Shown here piece by piece: positions 24,615 through 36,011 of a stretch of 64,000 nt of DNA. Source of the stretch: Agelas oroides (Eukaryota > Porifera > Demospongiae > Agelasida > Agelasidae); contig OX422190.1 of the NCBI GenBank assembly GCA_949130485.1, positions 4,998,861 through 5,062,860 of the forward strand, written 5' to 3'. A model generated the notes under the pieces. It searched no databases. It saw only the letters and a list, made by a program, of their open reading frames with translations, and was not told the origin of the DNA. A program made the translations under genes and the position numbers. The first letter of the stretch is position 1, and every line of letters starts with the position of its first letter.

Positions 24615-25361
24615 GTGAGACTTGAACCCTTATAACCTGACATAGGCACAGTTTAGTGTTATACTATTATAATGAACATCACATGTTAACCTCAGGCTTC
24701 TTAATTCACCTACTAACTCAGTTTACTAGTAGTTAACTAATGGTACTGCTTGTGTAAAGCTATTCTTATGCAATGATTCACAATACGACTGTCATTTCAG
24801 TTCTTATTGCAAGTCTACACCTCTCCCCAAGATGTTTAGGTTTTTATTACTGCAGATTTACCTCACCTAGAATGCTTAAGAGTTCAGTATTACTTAGCAA
24901 CAAAGCTTTATCTGACAGCGTTCTTTATCAAAACAAAGCACTGTCTACAGGTCGATCCAGAATGTCTGTATGCAGAAATCACTAGTTTTATGGCTAGGAA
25001 GGTCAAATTAGGAAGCCACCCGACATAATCATTGAGGGTGTACAGGGAAGCTTGAGAGAACAAGTCCCCTAGCCTCATCCCAGGCTCCTCCTCAGTAGAG
25101 TGGGGAGAGATCCTGGAATATCTGATCATGTGCACCATCACATTCTGTGTGTGGTTTTATGTGTGGTTTTGATTTAGTTTATTGGAGTGAGCATGAATGA
25201 GTGGGATTCACATGCATTTCATTCATGCATGAATGTCTAATAAGTCTGCAAAGCACGTTTGGGCCCCACTCTTAATAGACATTCAGTGATAGGACGCTTT
25301 GAACGCTGTGATGCCATCGAAATATGTCATGGAGTAACTTTGAATTATACATAGTTGCCAC

Positions 25362-25603
25362 ATATGTGGCAGTCCCGGGTAGAATCGGACATTATTCCAT
25401 TGTGTATTTCGATTACGTTACTGCTTCCATTAAGGGCGGGGCTTATATGCACTGCGTAGATGCATCAGGTATTCATGCATCTACGCTGCGCTATGAGCCC
25501 CTCCCCTTAACTGAAGGTCTGCACTACAGCGCTTCAAACGCAGGAACGCGATTGAAATACACAATGGAATAATGTTTGATTTCTACCCGGGACTGCCACA
25601 TAT
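25362..25603. mobile_element. MITE with about 50-bp TIRs (ATATGTGGCAGTCCCGGG)
   Basis: Left arm ATATGTGGCAGTCCCGGGTA and its inverse at 25603 match over about 50 bases with few differences; 242 bp total. A related single end (TTTGGCAGTCCCATGTAGAA) is at about 23004. Inside an intron of the Ig/kinase locus. Confidence 0.7.
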
Positions 25604-26498
25604 ATATTTATCTCTCTTATGTTTTGACACTGTGATAGCCATGGGCTGCATGTGGTTATTAAACAAGAATCTTGTACAACTTGATTATTCATGCGTGCAG
25701 CTGTGGTGACAGTTGTGAGAGACAGCCAGGATAAACAGCATCTATTGTACAAGGGATTGCAGTTGTGCGCACTACATGAAATTTCTCTCATGTAGTGGAT
25801 AAGAAGCTTGTGACAGACTGTAGAGAGTATTACACCGGTGAAGTGTTTTTAATTTGCCAATTCAATGCATTGCTCACTCACGCTCACCCCACATTGTTCT
25901 ACATTCCTCTAGTGTATTACTACAAGCATGGAAATAATACACGTCCTTCAAGCAAATGCCCTCCACCCTCTTTACTGCCAATTTATTACAAAGGTAATTT
26001 TAAGTTTAAGCACTCCATAGTAAGCGTCTTCTGGGAATGCTTTTAGTGAGAGCTTTTGTCATCAAAAGTTTTTGTAAATTAATGGTGTACACACGAAACA
26101 ACTACCCTTGATTGCAGGCCACTGCCCAGTTTCATCACTTGCAGTACAAGCTTACGTGGACCGTCCCATGTCGCAACTGATGATGCAAATTACTCTGATG
26201 CCTCTCGGCTTAGTATCATCACAGGCACTGCTAATTTCCCATGATACATGACCAGCAATGCTGTCATTCTTCCCCAAAACCACGACTGTAATCAGTGTGC
26301 CATAAGTGTTGTAATGAGGAGTGTGTGATTGAATATTTGAGTAAATATATCCTCTCCTCTGTTTAGACTTGAAATAGTGTATAAAAAGGTGAGGGGCATA
26401 TTATCATGAGCTTATGGTAATGCTTGAGAGCTACTGGAATATTGCTGTTAGTGCCAAGTTTTCAAAAAATATTATGGCACTGATGTCTGTTATTATAG

Positions 26499-26842
26499 GT
26501 GATGTGTGGTTCTCACTCAATGGTGTAACATACCAGAACAACAGTGTTGTGACACTGGAGGACATTGGTGAAAGGGATGATGCCCTGCTCTGCATGACTA
26601 ATCTCACTGCTTGTTGCAGACCTTCTCATACTGGTGAAAATGTGTTTGTCTTAGGGAACTGGTTCTTTCCCAATGGAACTAGAGTTCCCAGCAATAGTAT
26701 GCAGTGGAATTTCTACAGAGACAGAGGTTGCTACGTTTGAACCATAGAGGAGGTGGAGTGGATGGGATCTACCGCTGTGAGATACCTGACTCAATGAATG
26801 TTATCCAGACCACATACCTTGGAGTGTACACAGCAAGCAGTG
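26499..26842 (+). pseudogene. Ig-like exon A, copy 2 (frameshifted)
   Basis: Acceptor TTATAG|GTGATG, donor AGCAGTG|GTGAGT. It encodes DVWFSLNGVTYQNNS, DIGERDDALLCMTN (first Cys) and NWFFPNGTRVPSN. After FYRDRG the frame runs into a stop, while GIYRCEIPDSMN with the second Cys continues in another frame. The exon is 344 bp, not a multiple of three, whereas flanking exons are phase 1–1, so it would disrupt any product. Compared with copy 1 the bases missing here lie near 26730. N-glycosylation motifs (NNS, NLT, NGT) agree with an extracellular domain. Confidence 0.7.
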
Positions 26843-27937
26843 GTGAGTTATATATGTACATTTAACTCTGGTGTACATACTGCAGTGCATAAATAATAGT
26901 ATAAGTTAGTGCAGAGCTTGATGTCACTGACCGCAACAGGTGATTGCTAAAAAAAATCATGAACAAAAGATCGAGATGATTGATGTGTTGTGTATTTTGT
27001 GTTATATCTCCAGTTCCAAAACAGCTACGGAATTCCAGCAAAATTTAATGGGGTACAAAAGGCTTTGCCCAGCTTTGCTGTAATTTGAAGTGCTTCACTA
27101 TACCAAAAGCTGTGAAATAAACCGGAAGTTTTTATACCAGAAGTTGATACTTTCAATCTGTTTTGGTACTCATAATTTGGCAGCCGAATTTCTCTCATTA
27201 GAAATCTGCAGCCAGGTATTTTCTTTTAGCTCTATTTTTTTACTGCATGTTTGTAGCTTGTCTATTTCTCAAGATTGGTCATGCAATAACACAGCCTTCT
27301 ACAGCCAGCCCCGGTGGCGGGTCGTAGCCACACACCGTTCTACTTCTGGCTCAACCTCCCATTTAGTGTGGCAGACCAACACTGAGAAATGGCCGACCAA
27401 AATTGAGAAATGGCCGACCAACAATGAAGGTGCTTGGACATTTGTCTGACCATTTGTTAAATCTCATTTTGAGCTCTGTTAGTGACCTAGTGTGAGTTCC
27501 TACGAGATTTTAGAAACCTGAGTGGGAAGAGAATGAAGAATTTGACAATAGTGATCAAGGTGGAACAAGGTTGCTATTGTTCAAGGGTTTTTAAAATCTT
27601 CTAGTGACTCACATTGGTAGGTACTGCCAGTGATATCAGTGATGTGAAAACGACTTTGCTTTGTTTCTTTTTCTATTGTAGCTTTCAACGGAAGGATTTT
27701 GAGTTGTATTGAGATGATCAAGTCCTAAAGTCGTTGCACAGACACCAGTGTTAGGAACCCTCATTCCCAGATTATAATGGTGCCATTACCGTTTATATAT
27801 AGAAAACAACTTCTCCTGAAAGCACATTCCGCTCTATGTTAGATGGCTCATAGATGGCCTCTGACTAACTAAAGCAGACTTTTCTTAGCAGGTCATTTGT
27901 GCACTTTAATGGGACAGTCATTTAAAAACTCTACTCA

Positions 27938-28239
27938 AGGCCACACAAAGTCACTTAAAAATGACCAGGCCACCAGGCTTTTTATTATTATTATTATTAT
28001 TTTTCCGGAAACCAAAGTGGAAAGAAAAAGGTGTACAAACAGCAAAATGCATCGTGGAGGGTGAGGTCTGGGGACAAGACTGCAAAATGCAGACAATTGT
28101 GTATCTAAGGAGCCAAAATATAGAAGTTGGATAGTGAAGCCACTGAGTGCAGGTTGTGTAAACACTGTGGTTGCATGCTGAATACTGATTTACATCTGAT
28201 TACGCAGACCAGAAACAGGAAATTAACTTTGTGTGGCCT
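27938..28239. mobile_element. MITE with AGGCCACACAAAGT ends
   Basis: Left end AGGCCACACAAAGTCACTTA, inverse right end AGGCCACACAAAGTTAATTT; 302 bp. Contains a (TTA)n microsatellite at about 27981. Related blocks lie at 23588–23960. Confidence 0.55.
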
Positions 28240-28567
28240 AATGTCGTGTCAGGATAAGGCGCTTGCCTTGCTTGCACCACTAGCTAGGGGTGGAGACATG
28301 CTGGGTCGAGCTGACGCTGGCTATAACTTGCTAATTGGCAATCCGATTTATAGTACCTACTTTTGATGGCTGCGTCAAGCTATGAAGCGATTGGGGGCGG
28401 AGAGTGAAAGGTCTCGGATCCTTGCCAAACGCATGGGCTTTAGTCACATCTACCTGTACTGCTTGCAATTTCGGCATGGAGGCGTGGTCTCGTGATGGCA
28501 TGCCCATTGAGATTTGGCAGCGCCTGAAGGCTGACAGATAAACTTTGATTGTGGCCAGGGAGAGGCC

Positions 28568-29297
28568 TTAAGGTGGCACGGTCGTCCCTCGGCGGAGGTT
28601 AACGAAAACATAAACTTGGGTTACAGTCAGGACCAGGGTTACTCCTAGTTTCAGGGTTAGGGTTTGGTTTAGGGCAATCTTGCTTTGCCTAATTTTAAAA
28701 AGGGTTTTAGTAGCTCATTAATATATTCATGAACCCAAAATTGCCACTCGATGGACGCATCTACACGCTCACTGTAGGTAGCGTCCCAACCACCAATGTA
28801 TCTCAAATCAATCTATGCCAGCTTTTGTTCAAAGCTACTCTCAAAGTCAGGCTAGACTCATGTTTGTCACTACTCTTGGAATGGACAACTTTGACTGCAC
28901 CAAAATGAATGCACATTTCGAAAAATTCACAGCTTGTCTACGGGAGGGGCTCATTCACGAGTGGAAGCAAGCATTACTAGCCCCACCTCTCCCCCTTATG
29001 TCGCTAAACAACTCACGGCTCTGTTCCACACACAGCCACCGTTCAGCTCCCTTGTCTGTCAGACTGTAGCACAAACGATAAATTGCGTATTCTAGTTAAA
29101 GCCCAGCCCAGCACTCGAAGCACCTGGCCACGGTCACCAACTAGACTAGGCATACGGCCGCGAGACCTGGGCCTACTCAACAAATACAGTCTTGGCCACT
29201 GTGGCCTTTCTGCTGCTTCTAGACACAAGCTTGCTTTCACAAGCAGGCATCACGCACTACTCACAGCTACTGACACTACAGCACTCTACTAAACTCC

Positions 29298-29336
<39 letters not shown>

Positions 29337-29596
29337 TCGATCTAAGCTTATCTTCAAAGTTCCGAGCACCACATGAAGGGTGCCGCCAGGCCACATCTTA
29401 ACTAACTTAATTATAAACTGATTATTGGATGGCAATGCCGACAGGAAATGGGGAAAATCCCCAATTTTACGGACTGTGAACGGTTTGAGACTCCCAAAAC
29501 GGAATGTGCGCTAAAATTTTAACAAGACAAAGAAGACTATCAACTTGGACTCCAGGTTTGTTGACCTTGAAAATACAGGGTACCGTGCCACCTTAA
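28568..29596 (+). mobile_element. TTAA-flanked DNA transposon, full-length copy
   Basis: TTAA at 28568–28571 and 29593–29596 flank an element starting GGTGGCACGGT and ending ACCGTGCCACC, an 11-bp perfect TIR. It holds a poly(T) tract of about 30 T ending near 29333 and no recognisable transposase. Near-identity to 1–468 indicates recent movement. piggyBac or Kolobok mobilisation is inferred from the TTAA duplication. Confidence 0.8.
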
Positions 29597-29681
29597 CTGT
29601 GAGCTGAGATATGATACATACTGACATAAGATATGTTGGGTTAGAAGATTGGGGTTTGAAATATGGAATTCAAAACAGAAA

Positions 29682-29970
29682 TCAGAGAAGCACTTTGGTA
29701 GCAGCGTCCTGTGGGTGGATGGCGTTAGCTAGATCCAGTCTGTCTGCGTGTCCTTTAGTAGTTCCAGGAGTTTGACCAGAATTGGTGAGGGCAACTGCTC
29801 CATTGTATAGGCCTTTGGGAAAAAAAGAGGAGAGCTTGTCATGTGATAGGGCATCAGCTGGTCTATTATGCACCCTAGATATGTGGCTGATTTGCATGTG
29901 AAACTCAAAAATTGCCTCAAAAAGGAAGAGGGTGCGCAACAACTTTTAGTGTCAATCCAGCAGTCCACTG
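29682..29970 (-). pseudogene. DIRS/Ngaro-like retroelement fragment (RNase H end)
   Basis: The minus-strand frame reads LLRTLFLFEAIFEFHMQISH then SRVHNRPADALSHDKLSSFF, the conserved end of the reverse transcriptase/RNase H polyprotein in DIRS-like elements (H-I-x-G-x-x-N-x-x-A-D-x-L-S-R-x-x-L). A stop lies directly upstream and nothing else of the element is recognisable. Gypsy RNase H is the alternative but fits less well. Confidence 0.5.
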
Positions 29971-30468
29971 CACCAGTCAGTGCAGTCCATCAGTCTAGTC
30001 CACCAGTCGTCAATTGCTTTAATAATTATTATCCAGTTGATATTTCTACAACAGTATTTTCCTATTCCCGTGCCGTGCAATATCACACGATATTGCACGG
30101 GTGTTATTGCATGGGCCCTGAGGCTATATACATGATATCCTAGCAACCAGGGTGTGCTTTTATTAGAACCAGTGTGTTCAAACGGTGGTAGCTACTTTGT
30201 GTGAGAACGCTGTTGTGGTAAATACTTTATTACACTCGTTAGCGTGCATATCGCGGTTATTGCACTCCTGGGCTGCATTTTCACTCGCCTTCAGCTCATG
30301 AAAATACCACGCCCACTCGTGCAATGACTAGCGATATTGCACGCTAACTTGCGTAATAGGGTATATTTAGCTTCCATTCTTGGACCTGTATCCATTTGAT
30401 TCAAGTCCAATATATGATGTGCCAATTACATTTGGTTTCACACTACTTTTGCTCGTATATCAATGCAG

Positions 30469-31435
30469 GTTCACCCAATGTAATTAGTTTAAGTCATAAT
30501 GACCAGTCCAGAAACCTCACCTGCACCTCCACCAGTGGCGGATCTAGAAATTTAGAAAGGGGAGTTCAGTCACCGGCGCGCTTTGCGCGGCGGAAAATTT
30601 TTCGGGTTGCCACGCCCACTTTCTATCACGTGAACGCATTCACACAAAATATAGCTGGAAGGCCGAACCGAGGGGTCCGTCACAAAAGAAATCTCGTACA
30701 CTGTCCGACAGTGTTGTTTTAGTTAACTATAACTTTAACTAAATGCATTCTAGTATGGCCTTTTTAAAAATTTCCACTACAACTAACTAAAAATTTTTGC
30801 TAAGCTGGGAACTATAACTAAAATATCCAAGAACATACAAGAAGAAACCTGTCGGCAGAAATCCAAACTGAAATCCAGAAATCCACTGTGAAATCCAGAA
30901 ATCCACTCTGAAATCCGAAATCCACGTGAAATACAGTGGATTTCGAAATCTCGTACGCCGAGGCGCGCCGTGGCGGACCCCTCGGGCCGAACTGAATATC
31001 TCGAAGCAACTCTAGGCCTAGTCAAACGTCTGGAGATCAGTAAGGAACTGATACGTGAGTGTGTAGCTGTGCCTGGTTGTTGTTGCTGCATGAGTGGCTG
31101 CATAATCATTTGATGGACTCGTGTAGTTATGTACGCAAAATACATTACTAGCCGCCAAAGGGGGGTGCATTTGCACCCCCCTTACCCCCCCTAAATCCGC
31201 CACTGTCCACTGGTGGACCTGCTAGCTACCACTGTCACCTGGAGAAGGAATGGGGTTGTGATAACTCCCAATGATACCCACCAGCAGACCAAGAGATTAG
31301 TTGATTCTGTTGCAGGTATCTACCAGACAGTGCTCACCATTGACCCATCAGTGGATCAGAGTGACATTGTGGGGACATACAACTGCACAGTGGAGAATGA
31401 CAGAGGAGAGTCTTCAGAGACAGTGGTTGTACCAG
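30469..31435 (+). pseudogene. Ig-like exon B, copy 2, interrupted by a transposon
   Basis: Acceptor ATGCAG|GTTCACCC and donor CCAG|GTGAGA match copy 1 (24330–24614). The exon is split after LTCTST by a 673-bp insert (30533–31205). Removing the insert and its TCCAC duplication leaves 289 bp versus 285 in copy 1: a 4-base GCTA duplication near 31228 also shifts the frame. The second half still reads VTWRRNGVVITPNDTHQQTK and DIVGTYNCTVENDRGES. Two independent lesions make this exon non-functional unless skipped; skipping keeps the frame only if exon A is handled as well. Confidence 0.8.
30533..31205 (+). mobile_element. hAT-like MITE inserted in an Ig exon
   Basis: Begins CAGTGGCGGATCTAGAAATT and ends CTAAATCCGCCACTG; flanked by TCCAC on both sides (30528–30532, 31206–31210), a 5-bp target duplication. 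It carries the GGATTTC repeat block (about 30840–30960) shared with 5581–5700. The same start sequence is at 8614. CAGTG/CACTG ends and the 5-bp duplication suggest a hAT relative; that is inference. Confidence 0.75.
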
Positions 31436-31924
31436 GTGAGACTTGAACTTTTGCAACATGATATAAGCATGCTTCAGTGTTTAAAACATTGTTATAATGA
31501 ACGTCCACTCTACATCTTAACCTCAGGCTTCCTAATCCACCTACTAACTCAGGTTTTTAATTAGTAAACATGTACAAATGGAATCACTAGCCTTGTTTGC
31601 AATGCAAGTTGCTTATGTGGCTGCATTTGGATTGGCTAAGAGTAAGCTGCCACAGTTGTGTCCAGTAATAGAGCCGGTTGAAATCTTCCTGAAAATCATC
31701 ATAGTCTTTCGTATTTCTGGTGACCCTAAAAATTGTACATATGTGAGGAAGAGTAGGGGCCACGAATGGATCCCTGTGGGACTCCTGATGTCACCTTCAT
31801 CCACTCAGAGGACTGATCCTCAACTAAAACTCTTTGCTGTCGATCATGCTGCAATCCAACCAAGGGGATTGCCCCTGATCCCCATGTGATCCAACTTCAT
31901 GTCATGTGTGTTTTCTCTCTGCAG

Positions 31925-32516
31925 CATCAGTCCCTAAAGAAACTATCCCTCCCCAGACTGTTCGAGCAACTAGTACCACAACTAGGACTGCCGCAATCAG
32001 TGTACATTCCAGTGATGGAGCAATTACCACAATTGTCTCAGTCAGCAGCAGTGTACAACCCACCAAGGCTGTTGGAGCAACTGCAACAACCGGAACTGTC
32101 CCAGTCAGCAGCTGCATACAACCCACTAAAACTGTTGGAGCAATTACAACAACTGGAACTGTCCCAGTCAGCAGCAACACACAACCTACCAAGACTAGCG
32201 GAGCAACTACCACAACCAGAACTGTCCCAGTCAGCAGCTGCATACAACCCACTAAAACTGTTGGAGCAATTACAACAACTGGAACTGTCCCAGTCAGCAG
32301 CAGCACACTACCTACCGAGACTAGCGGAGCAACTACCACAACCAGAACTGTCCCAGTCAGCAGCAGCAGCATACAACCTACCAATAATCCCCCGAGTGAT
32401 GGAGCAACTACCACATCAGTCATCATAGTTGTAGCTGTTGTGATCATACTTGTTGTCATTGTGGTTGGAGTTGTCATTCTTGTGGTCCTCTTCAGGGCCA
32501 AGAAAAGGAAGCAATG
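31925..32516 (+). CDS. Thr/Ser-rich repeat stalk and transmembrane exon of a receptor kinase
   Basis: Acceptor CTCTGCAG|CATCAG (phase 1, fitting the Ig exons) and donor CAATG|GTTAGT (phase 2). About 197 residues: a mucin-like stalk built from 21-residue units (GTVPVSSCIQPTKTVGAITT and variants, about five copies at 32094–32400, alternating in two types so the higher-order unit is 126 bp), then a hydrophobic segment (SVIIVVAVVIILVVIVVGVV) followed by basic RAKKRKQ, a stop-transfer signal. This places the Ig domains outside and the kinase inside the cell. The exon itself is open throughout. Confidence 0.8.
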
Positions 32517-32582
32517 GTTAGTAATTAACAAGCTTCAGACTACCACAATACAAATGCCGATATTTAAGTGAAATTGAAACAG

Positions 32583-33785
32583 GAAGGAACTACTAAGAAG
32601 GCAGCCAGTTCAAGTGCTGACCAGCCACTGTATGAAGTGTCAAACCTTTTGTATCAGAGACCAACTTGATCCTCCTAGTGCCACAAATGTGTCACAAGAA
32701 ACTGACATCTACACTATGCCAGACACCACCAGCTCACATACACTTAAGACACAGGGTGGAATCTATGAAGCAGTGTATAGTGAGCCAATTCAAACTTCAC
32801 TATTCATGGATGCAGTTGGCAGTCTCAGTGACTGTGAGGATTTGCAGCCTTATGCCCCCATTTACACCATCCCAACAGCCCTGCCTAAAAGTGAAGTGCT
32901 ATTAAAGGTCTCTGGAAGCAACATTCATTAAAGATTCATGAGCTTGGAATGGGAATATTTGGCAAGGTTATTCTAGCAGAGACAGTTGGTCTGAGTGCCA
33001 AAGATCCGAGGTTGAGTGAATCAGAGGATGACAAGAGCAAATCAACGCTAGTCGCTGTGAGGAAACTCAAATCAGGTGCTCCAAATGCCACTAAAGAAGC
33101 TTTTGAGAAAGAGGTCAATTTCATGTCAAGATTGACTGACAGAAATGTGATTCGTATACTTGGAGTCTGCTATGAGGATACCCCTTTCATTATGATGGAA
33201 TACATGGAGACAGGAGACCTCAACCAGTACCTTCAAAAGTTCAAAACGCTGAGCACAACCGATTCAGAGCCACAAGGTCAGATCACAACCAGCACCCTGG
33301 TTCATATGACCACACAGATCGCTAGTGCTATGAAGTACCTTGCAACACACAAATTTGTCCACAGAGACCTGGCAACACGAAACTGCCTCGTGGGTCCAAA
33401 CTACCTGGTGAAGATATCAAATTTTGGCATGAGTAGGAATCTGTATGACTCTCACTACTACCGCATTCATGGACATGCTCCCCTTCCAGTTCGTTGGATG
33501 TCGATTGAATGCTTTTACGGTAAATTCTCCCAGAAGTCTGATGTGTGGGCATTTGGTGTTACCATGTGGGAAATCTTCACCCTTGCGAAGGAACAGGCGT
33601 ACAGTGACATGCAGGTCATTGAGGATGCACTCAAAGGCAAGAATCGCAAGTTGTTAGCAAAACCAAAAATGTGCCCGCTCAAAGTGTATGAAACCATGCT
33701 AAAATGCTGGGCACATAACCCCAAGCAGCGAGCAACATTTGATGAACTCTTTCATTTGCTCACCTCCATTCACAGCGATCAATAA
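32583..33785 (+). pseudogene. Juxtamembrane plus DDR-like tyrosine kinase domain, degenerate (pseudokinase)
   Basis: Acceptor AAACAG|GAAGG starts the cytoplasmic exon. A juxtamembrane stretch with many tyrosines (DIYTMPDTTS, GGIYEAVYSEP, YAPIYTIPT) runs in one frame to a stop near 32929. The kinase is in another frame, so a one-base lesion lies between about 32895 and 32930. Kinase landmarks: GMGIFGKV loop, VAVRKLKSG, FVHRDLATRNCLV, KISNFGMSRNLY, LPVRWMSIECF, SDVWAFGVTMWEI, CPLKVYETMLKCW; stop TAA at 33783. The lysine of VAVK is Arg (AGG) and the Asp of DFG is Asn (AAT), both required for phosphotransfer, while the HRD Asp is kept. Closest family by motif is the discoidin-domain receptor group (HRDLATRNCLVG, DFGMSRNLY-type), but here with Ig rather than discoidin ectodomains. 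Confidence 0.8.
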
Positions 33786-34278
33786 CGTCTAGTATCATGC
33801 CCTAATAGTTTTGTGTTTCTATTGATGTAGTTATATTATTCTAGAGTTTACCCTCCTCAGATAGTATGTGTTGATGTAGGTATTGTAATCCTTCTGGAGG
33901 TCTTTTTTAGAACCAAGTTGAACTAGAACTTTGAATTAATATATTTCTTAGGAACAGTGCCTAGAGCAAAAGACTTTCTGCATGCGTTCACTTGTTGCAT
34001 CTGTTCTGTCGTGGAATGTGTGTGCAGTACTGTACAGTACCATCTCTATATGGTTTACATGACAGTGTGTGCTCATCCTTGCATATGGCAGCCATTACAC
34101 AAGGTGATACTGTACCACAATAGCATACAGTTATGCGTAATTTCAAGGCAAGCACAGTACAAAGTTGGCAAACAAAACCGGACAAGTTGGGAGCAAGTTT
34201 TACAGTAGAGAATGGAGCACACAACTTACTGATCAACCTGCACAAATTAATGTGTAGGTATTAAAATAAGGTCAATGC
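33786..34278. other. 3' flank of the kinase locus
   Basis: AT-rich; AATTAATATATTT near 33935 could serve polyadenylation but no AATAAA was seen. No gene. Confidence 0.35.
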
Positions 34279-34286
34279 ACATATAG

Positions 34287-35222
34287 TAGCGATGTCAAAA
34301 GATCCTTTCACAGTAAAAATTTGTTCGGTTTCGCGACAGTACTGTGGTATACGGTACGCATGGTCCTCATATTTCCGCACCCTATAGCTCCCGTGTAAAA
34401 GCAGCCTTTGACTTCAGCTTGGGTTTGCAAAGTTATTTATCAAAGACGATTTCAGAGGTGTTGTGAAAATCTGATCACTTGGTTGCATGAGTGTGTATAA
34501 TGCCATTATTTCTATCCATCCAACTTATCCATAGATTATTTCCAATAACGAACCATCGTTATTCCGCACCCTATAACTCTTCTTAGGCACGATGTATAAC
34601 TACCATTTTTGCAATGCAAACCTTCGATAGTCTCCTCTAACAAAAGATATTGTCAACTTCTGCAAAGGTCTTACCTTTCAGACGATCATGAATGACACCG
34701 TGCGTGCGCGTTCTGCCCAGTATACAATCGCTGGCAAATGCCGCTTGATAGTAAAATTATCTTCCGCCGTGCAACTGGCGCGACTTCGTAAACTATCCAG
34801 AGGTCATGCGAAAACCGACAAACTTGATTCAGATCATAGAGTTGACCAGTAGCTCATGTTTGCTCGTGCCCGCCTCATATACTGTGGTGTTGGCTCAAAA
34901 TTGCATCACAATTAAACTTGGTTATAAATATAGAGTACACGATAAGTTACACAACGGTCTTTGTCCGGTACAAATCCGTTCATTGGTTACGGAGATACGG
35001 GTAGTCGTGCCAGAACCTGGACCACGCCTACCAATTGCTCTAATTATAGATATTCGGTAGAAAAATTTTCGCAATGCGCGAAACGGTCAATGCGGTAACT
35101 CGGGTTCCGCTGAACCGATTTTGATGGGGAAACCACCGTTCAGCTCCACTCAGGCAGCGCTTTCGAATGAGATCCATCACAGCAGTCCTAAAGTGTGTCG
35201 AAATTTTTGTTTGACATCGCTA
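34287..35222. mobile_element. hAT-like element with TAGCGATGTCAAA ends
   Basis: TAGCGATGTCAAA at the left is mirrored by TTTGACATCGCTA at the right; CATATAG flanks both sides (34280–34286, 35223–35229), a 7-bp (possibly 8-bp) duplication. 936 bp, no transposase recognised. Confidence 0.75.
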
Positions 35223-35244
35223 CATATAGCCTGTTAATTTAAAA

Positions 35245-35437
35245 ATGTGAATGAGCTTCACACTCGTAACATAACGGTGAATGAGCCTCACAGTGGTAAC
35301 TCAAGTGTGAATGAGCTTCACACTCATTGTGAGTGAGCCTCACAGTAGTAACTCAAGTGTGAGTGAGCCTCACACTCGTAATTTTTAATGTGAAAGAGCT
35401 TCACACTCGTAACATAACGGTGAATGAGCCTCACACA
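35245..35437. repeat. Cluster 1 of palindromic GTGTGAnTGAGCnTCACAC repeats
   Basis: Seven copies of a 17–19-base imperfect palindrome, with stem GTGTGA/TCACAC and loop ATGAGCT or GTGAGCC, separated by short spacers (CTCGTAACATAACG, AGTAGTAACTCAA). Copies alternate between the GAATGAGCTTC and GAGTGAGCCTC forms, giving a higher-order unit of about 60 bp. The cluster starts just after the hAT-like element. Confidence 0.8.
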
Positions 35438-35439
35438 TA

Positions 35440-36010
35440 TGAAGAAGTTTTATGTAGTTTTGGAAATTGTGTTGACAGGGTGTAAATTATTGAAAATGTC
35501 TACTAGCACACATCAAACAGACTTGTGAACTACATAAATTTACACCTTTCTCCCTCCCATATAGCTACACACTGTTGCCAGCAACAATTGTAGCTCAATT
35601 TGACGTGGCTAAACAGCTTGTGAATGATGTTACACTCATTTAAGCAGCATTTATAAAGCTTCAAGTTTTGCCTCTTGACCTGGCAAATTCGATTACAATA
35701 ATTGAATTGCCTACATAGACAAGTGGATTTTCTCACCATATGTAAACCATGGGGATTGTTCAAAATATTCATTGTCCAAATGACGCATCTAAATTTTAAG
35801 CAATAGTGTCAATACTGATATCAGAAGAGAGGTATTCATGAGTAGAAAGTGGTTTTCAAATGGAAAATTTGATTCAGAGCTACTGAAAGGAGTAATTCCA
35901 AATATAAGATAATTTTGTTTGATATTTATAAGTGAAATCACACCTATAGCAGGAAAAATTGTGCTAATTGTAGCGCAATTGTAGGCAAATTTCCTCAAAC
36001 TTCCTGATAT
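35440..36010. other. Spacer between palindrome clusters
   Basis: Ordinary AT-rich sequence; no palindrome units or gene recognised. Confidence 0.4.
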
Positions 36011-36011
36011 G

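Noticed and set aside
31902-32531. Minus-strand 209-codon frame over the stalk exon
   Set aside because: Mirrors the in-frame repeat of the plus-strand exon; the product is a Val/Thr repeat artefact without splice or domain support.
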